Assembly (NCBI GenBank): GCA_017477005.1
Contig: JAFUXY010000123.1
Span: 1 to 11,019, forward strand
Source: Lachnospiraceae bacterium
GTDB lineage: Bacteria > Bacillota > Clostridia > Lachnospirales > Lachnospiraceae
DNA: 11,019 nucleotides
Direction of reading: 5' to 3'
Made by a program: the position numbers and the translations under genes. Of this stretch, positions 1 through 8,213 are shown in pieces. The notes beneath the pieces are model-generated. The model did not search any database, had not been told where the DNA came from, and saw nothing but the letters and a program-made list of their open reading frames with translations. Every line of letters starts with the position of its first letter. The stretch's first letter is position 1.

Positions 1-5
1 AGCCT

Positions 6-19
6 GAACGCAAGCGTTC
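6..19 (-). terminator. Possible terminator hairpin after the giant gene (incomplete)
   Basis: GAACGC and GCGTTC form a short perfect inverted repeat about 37 bases past the giant gene's stop codon. The window ends five bases beyond it, so a T-run cannot be checked. A stem this short is common by chance. Confidence 0.25.
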
Positions 20-56
20 GTCTGCGAATGTTTTCATATATGTCTGAATAGTTACC

Positions 57-3000
57 TTATTTCACTTTCTTCGAAACCTTCGAAGATGCGTCGTTAGCGT
101 TGTTCGTCGAATAGCTCTTCACGTACGCGCGCACCTGCACGTAGTAGGTCTTTTTCGAGGTCAGCTTCGTTAGCGTAGCCTTCGTGGTCTTCACGTCCTT
201 GGTCTTCGCGCTCTTCATGTTCTTGTTCGTCGAATAGAACACGCGGTATCCGGTCGCGTTGGAAACCTTCTTCCAGGAGACGCCGAGCTGCTTCTTCTTG
301 CTGTTCGTGAGCTTCACGCTCGTGGGCTTCGCCAGCTTCGTAACGGTCAGCGTGTACTTCACGGAGCCGCTCTTGTAGTTCGCGTTGCCCGCCGCCTTGA
401 CGGTGATCGTGGCCTTTCCAGGCTTCACGCCTGTGGCAACGCCCTTGCTTGTCACGGTGGCGGTCTTCTTGTCGCTCGTCGCGTAGGTCACTGTGCCCTG
501 CGCCTTGCTCACCAGCGACTTCACGTTGGTTGTCTTCGTCACGAGCTTGGAGCCCTTGGCCGACGAAATCTTGATCGGGTTCGAAGCCTTCGCGATCGTG
601 TAAGCCAGGTTCACGGATCCCGTGTAGTTCCCCTGTCCTGTCACCTTCACGGTGTAGGTAGCCGCGTTCGTGGACGCGCTCGGGATCGCCGCCGTGTAAT
701 CGGACGCCGTCGCCGGGCTTGTCGCCTTCACGGTCGGGGTCTGCTTCTTTCCGTTGTAGGTGAAGCTCGTCTTGCTCAGGGAGACAAGCTTGTTGGTCAA
801 TGTCGCCGCCTTGATCGTGTACTTCAGGTCGACAGATCCAGTGTAGTTGCCCTTGCCTTCCACCTTCACGGTGTACTCGCCAGCGTTCGTCGAGCTAGGG
901 ATCGTCGCACTGTAGTCATCTGCCGTCAGCGTCGTGCTGATGGTAGGCGCCTGCGCCTTGCCATTGTAGGTGAAGCTTGTCGCGCTCAAAGCCACGTCCT
1001 TGTCGGTCAGGCTCTTCGCAGCGATCGAGAACGTTCCCTTCGCGATGCCCGCGAAGTTCGTCGCCGTCTCCGTCCCGGCCTTCGCCTGGAACTGCGCCTC
1101 ATAGGAGCCGACGTTCTTCTGCCTGTCGGAAATCAGCACAAGGTCGTCAACCGGGAGGCTGATCTTGCCATCGTTCAGAGTCGCCGTGGCGATCTCGGGT
1201 GTCAGCTCGGAGCCCGTATAAGCCAGCTCCTTGAAGGTCAGCGCCGCCTTGGAGAGATCTCCCTGGGCGATGCTGTAACCAGCCTTCAGTTCGGATCCGC
1301 TCGCAGCCGCCGTGAACTTGCCGCCAGCCACTGCCGCGATCGTTGCCTCGTAGCTGCCTACGTTCTTGCTCTCCGCCGGATAAGTGACAGTGTAGTCCGT
1401 CCCCTTCACGAGCGTGTAATTCCTGAATTTCAAGGCGATGTCCGGGTTCACATTGTCGCCGGTGAATTCCGCCTTCACGGCCTCCCCGTCGTTGATCGAG
1501 AAATTCGCATTCTTCGCGATGTCCGCGTTCAGGATCGGGGCCGCGTACAGGACAACCGGCGTCTTCGTGGTCACGGTGTCCTTCGCCGCGGCTTTTCCGG
1601 TAAGCGAAAGCTCCCCGCCCGCTGCCGGAGCCGTGATCGTCGTCAGTTTCTCGGTTCCATTATACCAGTCAACGTTCGTGTTCGACGCATCTGCGTCGTC
1701 CTTCATAGCCTTTGCGGTAATAGAAACGGTCGCGCCGGCCGGGACGATAGCGTACACGCCCTTGCTGTCCTCGTCCTTCAGCTCCTGGTCTCCAACCTTG
1801 ATCGAGGACACAACGATGTTGTTCGGCACGTCCTCTGTGACGGTGACGACATAGGTGCTCGTGTAAACCGCGCCGCTCGCGCCGGTTCCCTTCGCCGTGA
1901 CGGTGACTTCGCCTGCCTCTTTTCCTGTGATCGTGGCCTGCGTCTTTTCCGTATTGAGCGACAGGGTCGCATACTTGGTGGACGATACGCCCGGCAGATA
2001 ATCCTTGCCGTCCTCGGTCGTCTTCCACTCAAGCGTGGTCGGATCCGCGGCCGTCGGCGTGTACTTCGCGTCAATCGTAATGCTGTCCTTCACCTTCACA
2101 ACCCCGGTCGTCCCGCTCAGGGATACGCCCGTGAAAGGCACGGAGGTGTTGCTGACGGTCATCTTCAGCCTCTTGCTGCTGGACTTCGTCACGGTGCCGT
2201 CCGTCATGGTCGCTTCCACGTAGTCCGGTCCGCCGATCTTGTTGCCGGAAATCGTCGCCGTGCTGCCGTTCTTTGTCAGGTTGATGTACTTCTGGGACTC
2301 TGTCTTTCCGTCCTCGCCTGCCCACACGTTCCAGTCGGTGCTCGCGTCCACTACGTCCGCGCTGCGAGGATAAGGAAGAGCCACTACTTCGATGTTTCCG
2401 TTGACCCGGATCGTGTCCTCGGTCAATTCCTCGTATGTGTCGCCGACCCTCTTCGCGATCGTCACGTCTTCCAGGGTGACCGGCTTCACCGAGATACGGA
2501 TGGACTTGGAGATCGGCGTGCTCGCGCCCGTAGCCGTGGCCGTCAGGGTCACGATGCCCGTGTCCCCACCTTCGTTCGGGATGATCTCTACGCTGTCGCC
2601 TGTGGCGGATGTCCCGCTCGTCGAGCCCTTGATCGTCGCGTACTTGCCGTTCGTCAGGGTCCACATTACCTCTTTGTTCTCGGCGTTCTCAGGTAGTATG
2701 GCCGAAGAAACGACCATGCTCTTCCCGACCTTGTTCGCCAGACTGTAAGTGTTCACGGAATCTGCGTCCGCCGTCACGTCCTTCATGGAGTCCACGTAGA
2801 GCGTCAGGTCCTCGACCTCCACGGTCGTTCCAGAAACCGTAATCGCCGCATAAACCGGCGCAAAGCTCTCGTTCTCCGTCGTCTTGTGCTTGGAATCAAG
2901 CCTTGTCTGAGTGAATGTAAGCTTGAGGTCTACCTTTTCCGCGCCATTCTTCAATCCCTGAATGATCACGGAATCATCCTTCGCACTTCCCACGATCTTC

Positions 3001-6000
3001 GCAAATTTCTCATTTGCTGCGGACAGCTTGTCGCTTGCCCCAGTGCCATGAGATGTCTCGTGGTCTACCAGCTCCCATTTGTAGCTCAAACCTGTCGCAG
3101 CCGTGGGATTCTTGGCTGCTGACACAGACACCTCTCCGCCCGGTTCCACCGACACCGCTGCCGGTGAAAGCGTCACAGGATTTGCCGTTGAAAGCGGATT
3201 ATTGTCCACAACCATGGATACTTCAGTGCCATCGATAGGTGATCCCACTTCCGTCCCATACTCATCATTGAAGACCAGGCTATACGCAAACGTTGTCGCA
3301 TCCTCGCTGAATTCTTTCGCCGTAATCGTGCCAACCCCGCTAGTTTTTACGCTAGAGCCAAGCTCGATCGGTGTATACTTCTCACCGCTGGTATTAATCT
3401 GGGTCTCGCCTTCAATCGCAATCTTGATTCCGTATCCGGAAGCACCGATTGTCGACGCTCCTGCATAACTGATACCGTACTCCTTGCCTTTGTTCAATGT
3501 ATAATATTTGTCACTGCCCAATGTTACAACACCCTCCGAACTCATGAGAGTAATGTCCGGAGCGCTTGGAATTGCATGCACGTTGACATTAAAGGTCGCC
3601 GCTATCTCAGTGGAGCCGTTCGGACGAGCAGTCACCGTGGCATTTCCTGCTCCCACAGCCTTGATGGACGCTGTCTTGTACTTCCCAGCTCCCAAGTCTG
3701 ATACAGTCACAACGCTTGCGTCCGAGGAAGTCCACGTCCAGTTCCCGCTCGGATCTGCTCCGTTCGGAAGCACAGCAGCTGTCATAGTGCGGATGTCTCC
3801 AACGCGGAGAGCCACGTTTCCGTACTCAGCCGTCCCGCTCGTGGTCGCCTTCACATAAGTCTTTGTCCCTACCGTCTCAGTGACCTCTGCTCCAGTAATG
3901 GTGATATCCGATGCCGATACGTTCACGCGGAAGGTTCCAGACCCAGATCTTCTCTGCGTCCATCCATCCTTGAATGTCTGGCTCGCCGATACTGTGATGT
4001 CTACCGGAGTACTCTCTGCCGTAAAATGACTGCTTGCCCCGGAAGTCAATCTGATCACTGCCGTTCCATTTTGCCCCGGTGTCGCCGTCATATAGGCCGA
4101 ATGCACGGAATCCACAGACCAAATATAAGAAACTCCTACCGTGTTTTCAGTCGCAGCAGACACGCTCCAGCTATTATCTGTATCGGTCTTCTTCACCGTA
4201 AGATTCGAAGGCTTGAAAGTCAGATTCGCCGGAATCACTGCCTCTACAAAGAGGTCAAGTGTCTTTGAAAAGGCACCATACTTCCCGCAGTCTACATTGA
4301 CCACAACCTGGGTTGCTCCCGTTTTTCCGCTAACGAGGTTAAGCTTCTTGTCTGTACCTATGGTGTACATCTCCCTTGCAGTCACTCCTGCGGTTCCTGT
4401 AGGATAGTCGTAGGTATAATCAAAGCCGTACGCCTCAGAAGTCTTAATATTGTCGCCATTAACTGTAATGGTTACATTGTTTAACGCTTGCGTAGTCGCA
4501 GACGGATTCTTGAATACTGCATCAAGGTCGATCGTTCCTTCTCCATCATGAGAATAGATCGTGCTGCCATTCGTTCCGTCCCAGCTCCAATCGAAAGTAT
4601 TCCCTACAACTTTAATGGGAACACTCACAGTTGCTTCTGCGACTCCGTTTTGGTTCGCCGTATAGGTGATCGTAGTTTCTCCCTTTGATACACCTGTGAT
4701 GGTAGCAATACCAGTCGTCGGATTAATATCATCGACTCTCGCAATACCTGTATTGGCAGACACCGCAGAAAATGCCACGCTGCTTGCGGCAGCCGCAGGT
4801 TTCACTTCAAATGGTGTCACGTATGAAACAGGCGGTCCCACAAGAACCCTGCTAAACGAATCTGTTACACCTTGACCTATTTCAATCCCACTCTTCCAGG
4901 ACACTCCTGTCGAATAAATCTCTATGCTCCGGACTTCCTGATCATTTACAACAACAAATTTCTGCACATTGGGAGTGGTAGTCGTCTCTTTCCCGCTTCC
5001 CCAGCCAGATCTCTCAAAAATACTCGTTCCGGACAACATGTCGCTTATTTCATTCCAAGCATACCTTCTGTCCTTCGAGAAACCATTCGGTATCTTATTA
5101 GCGTTGGACCCTGAGTTAAAATATTTCTTGATACTCACTGACAAAGTGGCCTCGCCCTTCTTGGTAAGGGTAGGAAGGTACAACTTAGACGTATAAGTAT
5201 CGTTACCATCAAATCCCTCATCCGGATTACTTACCTTCCCCCCTGTAAGCGTATACCAAGTTTCCTCGGTTCCGTCCTCGTTCGTCCAGTCCCATTTGAA
5301 TGCAACAAGATTGAATTCCTCTCCAGCGTAAGTACTATTATCCCACTTATATTTAGCCTGGATGTAAGATTTTTCCTCCGCAGCTAGCGTATCGCTCTGG
5401 GAATCTGTCTCCCCTATTGCGTACGGATTGGTATCCTTCTTATATGCAACATTCTTATGCTTGCTGTTTGCTGCATCAATGGATACGGTTCCCGTGGCTG
5501 CATAGTCAATCACCGCCGGAAATGCAGCCACTGATTCTGCGGACCAGTCATTCACAGAGAACAATTTCTCCCCATCGACACTGCTATCCGTAATCTTCTC
5601 ACTTGTATACGTAGTAGCCGCATTGACCCCACTGGGAAGGCTTCCACCCAAGGAAAAGAACTCACGGCTCTTCACGGTAACTTTCAAGCTCGCCGCAGCA
5701 TCATCATCGGTACTCACATTTGCACCAGTCGATGTCTTTGTAAGCGTAGGAACAGATACTTGTGTACTAAAATTCGCACCATCTTTCAACGCTGCATAAG
5801 TATATCTAGTAATAGGCGTCTTCTCTCCTTTTTCTAGGAAACTCCACTCATACGCCATAATATTCCCTGTCCCCGACTTGCTTGAGTTCGTAGCAGTCAT
5901 ATAGGTGTTTTTTGATTCCTTTTGATTCGTACCGAAAGGCATACTTTTAGCACCGTAATCTACGTTGTTCACCTTCCAATCTGTATTGTTAGAGGCCCCT

Positions 6001-8090
6001 GTGTTAGCCGAGCTAATGCTAGGCGCGGCACTTGCTTTTGCTATAATGGGTACTCTACGTGATACTACAGTAAGAGGTGATAACGGACTCGCCAAACCTT
6101 CCATCGCCAAACTCCTAATCGTTATCGCCCCATTCGGCTCCGCAGCCCCACCAGTCGCTCCGGTTGCCTTAGCAACAAGCTCGCCTGTCCACCGCGTCCC
6201 GGAAATTTTCACATTTGTTATGGTTCTAGTGGTAGGACTCGTTGTATTGCTATTGTTCCCGAAACCTACGTCAGTAGTCGTCGCTGTCATCGTGGAAGGA
6301 CCGTTGGTCTCATTCGGCCCGTAGATCGTTCCGGATAACTGGAACGTCACAGAGTCTCCTACATGCACGAGGCTGTTTTCTCCCGTTTTGCGAACCACGT
6401 TATCGAGAGTTGCAGAAGAAATCGCCGCAGACCCTCCAATCAGGCTCAGTTCGGAGAGATCATACTGGTCATCGCTCACGATCCCCGTACTATCACCGCC
6501 AATCCCAACCTTTACCCCGTTCAGTACATCATAATTATAACTCGCTGCTGTATTCAAAGCCACCGTAGTGGTAGCATCGATATATCCCACTCCACTCGAA
6601 TCCAATCCAACAACGCGCAGTATGCTATTCTTGTTTGGAACACGGACTACAATCGTGTCGTGGGCAGCTACACCGTTCACCTCTACCACATTAATGACCT
6701 TCATCCAGGCATTCCCTGCAAAGGAACCGCCTATATCGTTGTTCCTCTCAAACACACCAGCAGCGACGTAATTTATATTGCTCCCCGCTGTCGGCGTGAA
6801 CTTCAATGCCATGAAATACCCGTTGTTGCTTTTTGCCTCAGGATTGGTGCCCGATGCATCCGCATCCGCAGTCGCAGGCGGGGTATAGTATGTAGTCCAT
6901 CCGCTCTTGTATGTCAGGCTTCCCTTGATAGCACGCCCCTTATTCTTCGTGCTCTCGCCAACAGAGATGTTCTGAATACTGGATGCCGTCGTAGCATTGT
7001 TACCTGTTTCTCCAAGCAGGGTGGCCGTCGCTTTCACTGGCTCTACGAATACTTTTGCGTCACCGTTCGGTGTTTCAAGATGCACATCCGAAACATCATA
7101 CACATCGTAATGCTCACCACCATCATCTTTCCACCATACTACAAGTTTGGCTCCACCATTAAAATTCTTCCATTGTATAATTTCGTTGACTTCGCTGTTC
7201 ACGACTCTGGAAATAATATTCGGGCTATCTGACAGAGCCCTCGGCGTACCCTCGCCTTCGAACAGCCCCTTCACGCCAATCTCGGAAACCGTGTTAGGAA
7301 TATTCGAAAACTTGATTCCAAGGTAGTATCCTTGTCCCCAGCTATCTACATATTCCTGTATACCATTAACGCTATTATTCTCTTTGTAGGCATCGGTATC
7401 CTTATCAAGCCAGAATAATGTTCCTGATACCTTCCCATCTGCAAAGCTAACGTTCTCCTGAACTAAATCCATATTCATACTAGTAGCTGTGGTCAACTCG
7501 GCTTCTGTTTTGGATAAAGTTCCAGATGATCCGGAAATTGTGAAAGGACAAATCGCATTGCTGTCATCCAGCGTATCCGCTTCGTCCTCGGCAACTTCCT
7601 CGGTCGCTTCGACTTCCTCTGCTTCTTCCGCGTCTTCATTCAGGGCGTCCGCCTCGTCGGAATCGGCTTCGTCCGAAATGATGGCATCAGAAATAGGCTG
7701 GTCCTCTGAAATGTCAGAGTCATTCCCAGCTTCGTCTTCCGCGTCCTGTTCAATTGTTTCTTCTACAGCTTCCTCCGCGTCATCGGCAGCCGCTTCTTCC
7801 GCTTCCGCCAAGTCCTCATTGGATTCTTCCTCTGCTTCTTCCGCCTCGGTCTCTTCGAATTCCTCCGAAGACGCTTCGTCCTCGATGGCTTCCTCTTCGA
7901 CCTCGATCTCCTCAGTTTCCTCCGCGTCAAGCTCTTCCGCAGAAACGTCGTCGGCCGCTTCCACCGCCGGAGCCTCGAACGCAGTCGCCGGATTCAGGCT
8001 GGCTAGGCTGAAGCCACCCCCGAGTCCGCTCGTCAATCCCAGCAAGATCGCCAGGACAAACGCCAAGTGTTGTTTGCATTTCCTCTTCAT
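57..8090 (-). CDS. Giant secreted multi-domain Ig-like/MBG-like/Fn3 surface protein (2677 aa)
   Basis: Probable adhesin or cell-surface scaffold, acting outside the cell. The start is ATG at 8088-8090: it follows a strong ribosome binding site (8101-8110) and opens a signal peptide (KRKCK, then a hydrophobic stretch, likely cut near VEA at residues 43-45). An in-frame start at 8162 would bury the signal peptide behind 24 polar residues. Visible order by residue: acidic stretch 47-177; module A twice (about 205-352, 370-505); module B twice (about 704-850, 876-1030); Big_2-type Ig domains about 1064-1163, 1396-1507, 1755-2087; other beta-rich Ig-like segments between; MBG-like repeats 2218-2503; Lys-rich Big_2-like 2504-2583; Fn3 2584-2677. 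I saw only two Cys in the mature chain (181, 1268). No catalytic domain, LPXTG, SLH or cell-wall-binding repeat was seen. Known: Ig-like/Fn3 stacks form rigid stalks. Adhesion is inferred; the ligand is unknown. Confidence 0.96.
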   Translation of the reverse strand: MKRKCKQHLAFVLAILLGLTSGLGGGFSLASLNPATAFEAPAVEAADDVSAEELDAEETEEIEVEEEAIEDEASSEEFEETEAEEAEEESNEDLAEAEEAAADDAEEAVEETIEQDAEDEAGNDSDISEDQPISDAIISDEADSDEADALNEDAEEAEEVEATEEVAEDEADTLDDSNAICPFTISGSSGTLSKTEAELTTATSMNMDLVQENVSFADGKVSGTLFWLDKDTDAYKENNSVNGIQEYVDSWGQGYYLGIKFSNIPNTVSEIGVKGLFEGEGTPRALSDSPNIISRVVNSEVNEIIQWKNFNGGAKLVVWWKDDGGEHYDVYDVSDVHLETPNGDAKVFVEPVKATATLLGETGNNATTASSIQNISVGESTKNKGRAIKGSLTYKSGWTTYYTPPATADADASGTNPEAKSNNGYFMALKFTPTAGSNINYVAAGVFERNNDIGGSFAGNAWMKVINVVEVNGVAAHDTIVVRVPNKNSILRVVGLDSSGVGYIDATTTVALNTAASYNYDVLNGVKVGIGGDSTGIVSDDQYDLSELSLIGGSAAISSATLDNVVRKTGENSLVHVGDSVTFQLSGTIYGPNETNGPSTMTATTTDVGFGNNSNTTSPTTRTITNVKISGTRWTGELVAKATGATGGAAEPNGAITIRSLAMEGLASPLSPLTVVSRRVPIIAKASAAPSISSANTGASNNTDWKVNNVDYGAKSMPFGTNQKESKNTYMTATNSSKSGTGNIMAYEWSFLEKGEKTPITRYTYAALKDGANFSTQVSVPTLTKTSTGANVSTDDDAAASLKVTVKSREFFSLGGSLPSGVNAATTYTSEKITDSSVDGEKLFSVNDWSAESVAAFPAVIDYAATGTVSIDAANSKHKNVAYKKDTNPYAIGETDSQSDTLAAEEKSYIQAKYKWDNSTYAGEEFNLVAFKWDWTNEDGTEETWYTLTGGKVSNPDEGFDGNDTYTSKLYLPTLTKKGEATLSVSIKKYFNSGSNANKIPNGFSKDRRYAWNEISDMLSGTSIFERSGWGSGKETTTTPNVQKFVVVNDQEVRSIEIYSTGVSWKSGIEIGQGVTDSFSRVLVGPPVSYVTPFEVKPAAAASSVAFSAVSANTGIARVDDINPTTGIATITGVSKGETTITYTANQNGVAEATVSVPIKVVGNTFDWSWDGTNGSTIYSHDGEGTIDLDAVFKNPSATTQALNNVTITVNGDNIKTSEAYGFDYTYDYPTGTAGVTAREMYTIGTDKKLNLVSGKTGATQVVVNVDCGKYGAFSKTLDLFVEAVIPANLTFKPSNLTVKKTDTDNSWSVSAATENTVGVSYIWSVDSVHSAYMTATPGQNGTAVIRLTSGASSHFTAESTPVDITVSASQTFKDGWTQRRSGSGTFRVNVSASDITITGAEVTETVGTKTYVKATTSGTAEYGNVALRVGDIRTMTAAVLPNGADPSGNWTWTSSDASVVTVSDLGAGKYKTASIKAVGAGNATVTARPNGSTEIAATFNVNVHAIPSAPDITLMSSEGVVTLGSDKYYTLNKGKEYGISYAGASTIGASGYGIKIAIEGETQINTSGEKYTPIELGSSVKTSGVGTITAKEFSEDATTFAYSLVFNDEYGTEVGSPIDGTEVSMVVDNNPLSTANPVTLSPAAVSVEPGGEVSVSAAKNPTAATGLSYKWELVDHETSHGTGASDKLSAANEKFAKIVGSAKDDSVIIQGLKNGAEKVDLKLTFTQTRLDSKHKTTENESFAPVYAAITVSGTTVEVEDLTLYVDSMKDVTADADSVNTYSLANKVGKSMVVSSAILPENAENKEVMWTLTNGKYATIKGSTSGTSATGDSVEIIPNEGGDTGIVTLTATATGASTPISKSIRISVKPVTLEDVTIAKRVGDTYEELTEDTIRVNGNIEVVALPYPRSADVVDASTDWNVWAGEDGKTESQKYINLTKNGSTATISGNKIGGPDYVEATMTDGTVTKSSSKRLKMTVSNTSVPFTGVSLSGTTGVVKVKDSITIDAKYTPTAADPTTLEWKTTEDGKDYLPGVSSTKYATLSLNTEKTQATITGKEAGEVTVTAKGTGASGAVYTSTYVVTVTEDVPNNIVVSSIKVGDQELKDEDSKGVYAIVPAGATVSITAKAMKDDADASNTNVDWYNGTEKLTTITAPAAGGELSLTGKAAAKDTVTTKTPVVLYAAPILNADIAKNANFSINDGEAVKAEFTGDNVNPDIALKFRNYTLVKGTDYTVTYPAESKNVGSYEATIAAVAGGKFTAAASGSELKAGYSIAQGDLSKAALTFKELAYTGSELTPEIATATLNDGKISLPVDDLVLISDRQKNVGSYEAQFQAKAGTETATNFAGIAKGTFSIAAKSLTDKDVALSATSFTYNGKAQAPTISTTLTADDYSATIPSSTNAGEYTVKVEGKGNYTGSVDLKYTIKAATLTNKLVSLSKTSFTYNGKKQTPTVKATSPATASDYTAAIPSASTNAATYTVKVTGQGNYTGSVNLAYTIAKASNPIKISSAKGSKLVTKTTNVKSLVSKAQGTVTYATSDKKTATVTSKGVATGVKPGKATITVKAAGNANYKSGSVKYTLTVTKLAKPTSVKLTNSKKKQLGVSWKKVSNATGYRVFYSTNKNMKSAKTKDVKTTKATLTKLTSKKTYYVQVRAYVKSYSTNNANDASSKVSKKVK
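60..581 (-). other. Lys-rich C-terminal Big_2-like and Fn3 domains of the giant protein
   Basis: Residues 2504-2583 read as a short Big_2-like domain (TSDKKTATV, then GVATGVKPGKATITVKA). Residues 2584-2677 are a fibronectin type III domain: P-T-S-V-K-L, VSWKKVSNATGYRVFYS, T-K-A-T-L-T-K-L, and YYVQVRAY. By hand count the Fn3 part has 22 Lys and 2 Arg against 2 acidic residues. Such Lys-rich Fn3 ends are common in secreted Clostridia proteins. The chain stops right after KKVK, with no sorting signal. Confidence 0.85.
582..1439 (-). repeat. Four tandem MBG-like repeats in the giant protein
   Basis: Residues 2218-2283, 2284-2365, 2366-2435 and 2436-2503. Each has F/Y-x-Y-N/T-G near its start, a NVGSYEA or NAGEYTV-type strand in the middle and a final Y-S/T-I or F-S-I strand. 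Units 3 and 4 are the closest pair (SFTYNGK and GNYTGSV in both) and their DNA (about 582-785 and 786-995) is visibly similar, so this is the most recent duplication in the gene and a place where copy number could change. Confidence 0.8.
1830..2828 (-). repeat. Three consecutive Big_2-type Ig-like domains in the giant protein
   Basis: Residues about 1755-1872, 1873-1982 and 1983-2087. Each has the family's usual order: an opening x-V-x-L/I strand, a polar linker, a central W (MWTL, DWNV, LEWK) and a late A-T-I-x-G or T-L-T-A strand with Gly-rich turns (ITGKEAGEVTVTAKG in the third). Further Big_2-like domains lie at residues about 1064-1163 and 1396-1507. They probably serve as stalk spacers. 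Confidence 0.75.
5001..5981 (-). repeat. Duplicated module B of the giant protein (two divergent copies)
   Basis: Residues about 704-850 and 876-1030 share ordered motifs. Each starts with a N-N/V-x-Y block and a S/N-P-F/Y-x-x-G block, then IMAYEWSF (741-748) against LVAFKWDW (928-935), then a Y-T-rich linker, then VSVPTLTK (775-782) against LYLPTLTKK (971-979), then a Val/Ile strand ending K-x-x-F/Y-F-S/N. I do not recognise the family. Copy 2 runs into the first Big_2-type Ig domain. Confidence 0.6.
6576..7478 (-). repeat. Duplicated module A of the giant protein (two divergent copies)
   Basis: Residues about 205-352 and 370-505 share a pattern: a G-S/T-L strand (GTLFWLD at 223-229; GSLTYKS at 390-396), about 25-30 residues of loop, then GYYLGIKFS (254-262) against GYFMALKFT (424-432), then a segment ending GLFEG against GVFER. 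Both continue into Val/Ile-rich strands (KLVVWW; TIVVRV). I do not recognise the fold; predicted all-beta and extracellular. The pair looks like an old tandem duplication. Confidence 0.6.
7560..7952 (-). repeat. Low-complexity acidic segment of the giant protein
   Basis: Residues 47-177 are Glu/Asp/Ala/Ser-rich. By hand count about 68 of 131 residues are acidic, and there is no Lys or Arg from residue 7 through 193. On the plus strand this reads as repeated tcttcc/ttcctc units, which also opens long spurious reading frames there. The segment is probably disordered and directly follows the signal peptide, so it would be the mature N-terminus. Confidence 0.9.
7956..8090 (-). other. Signal peptide of the giant protein
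   Basis: Residues 1-45: basic n-region with K2, R3, K4 and K6, hydrophobic core about 9-32, then a small-residue c-region. VEA at 43-45 fits a signal peptidase I site; an earlier cut after residue 40 is also possible. Cys5 lies in the n-region and is not a lipobox. Export through Sec is inferred. Confidence 0.85.
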
Positions 8091-8100
8091 GCTTGTTGAC

Positions 8101-8110
8101 TCTCCTTTCC
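8101..8110 (-). promoter_or_regulatory. Ribosome binding site of the giant gene
   Basis: The minus strand reads GGAAAGGAGA ten bases before the ATG at 8090, a strong match to the Shine-Dalgarno sequence. It decides the start in favour of 8090 over the in-frame ATG at 8162, which lies upstream of this site. Confidence 0.85.
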
Positions 8111-8193
8111 TAAAAACTACATTGTCCCACCCCAAAGCGCCGTCGCCGACCGCGAAACTCATCCCCGGAACCCTTGCCGTTCCCGGCCTCGCA

Positions 8194-8213
8194 GTGTTCC
8201 TCTACTGGAACAC
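8194..8213 (-). promoter_or_regulatory. Perfect 7-bp hairpin in the giant gene's leader
   Basis: GTGTTCC and GGAACAC flank a six-base loop about 105 bases before the start codon. A weaker neighbour, GGAAC with GTTCC, spans 8167-8183. No T-run follows, so neither looks like an attenuator. A few hairpins of this size are expected by chance in 11 kb. Confidence 0.2.

Noticed and set aside
582..995. Evenly similar repeats considered as a CRISPR-like array
   Set aside because: The repeats are about 200 bp, in frame and encode MBG-like domains; there are no short constant repeats with unique spacers.
6363..7232. Plus-strand frame of 289 codons
   Set aside because: It is antisense to the giant gene's modules, rich in His, Arg, Cys and Ile as shadow frames are, with no recognisable motif.
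8088..8162. Alternative start of the giant gene at 8162
   Set aside because: It would put 24 polar residues before the signal peptide and lies upstream of the strong ribosome binding site at 8101-8110.
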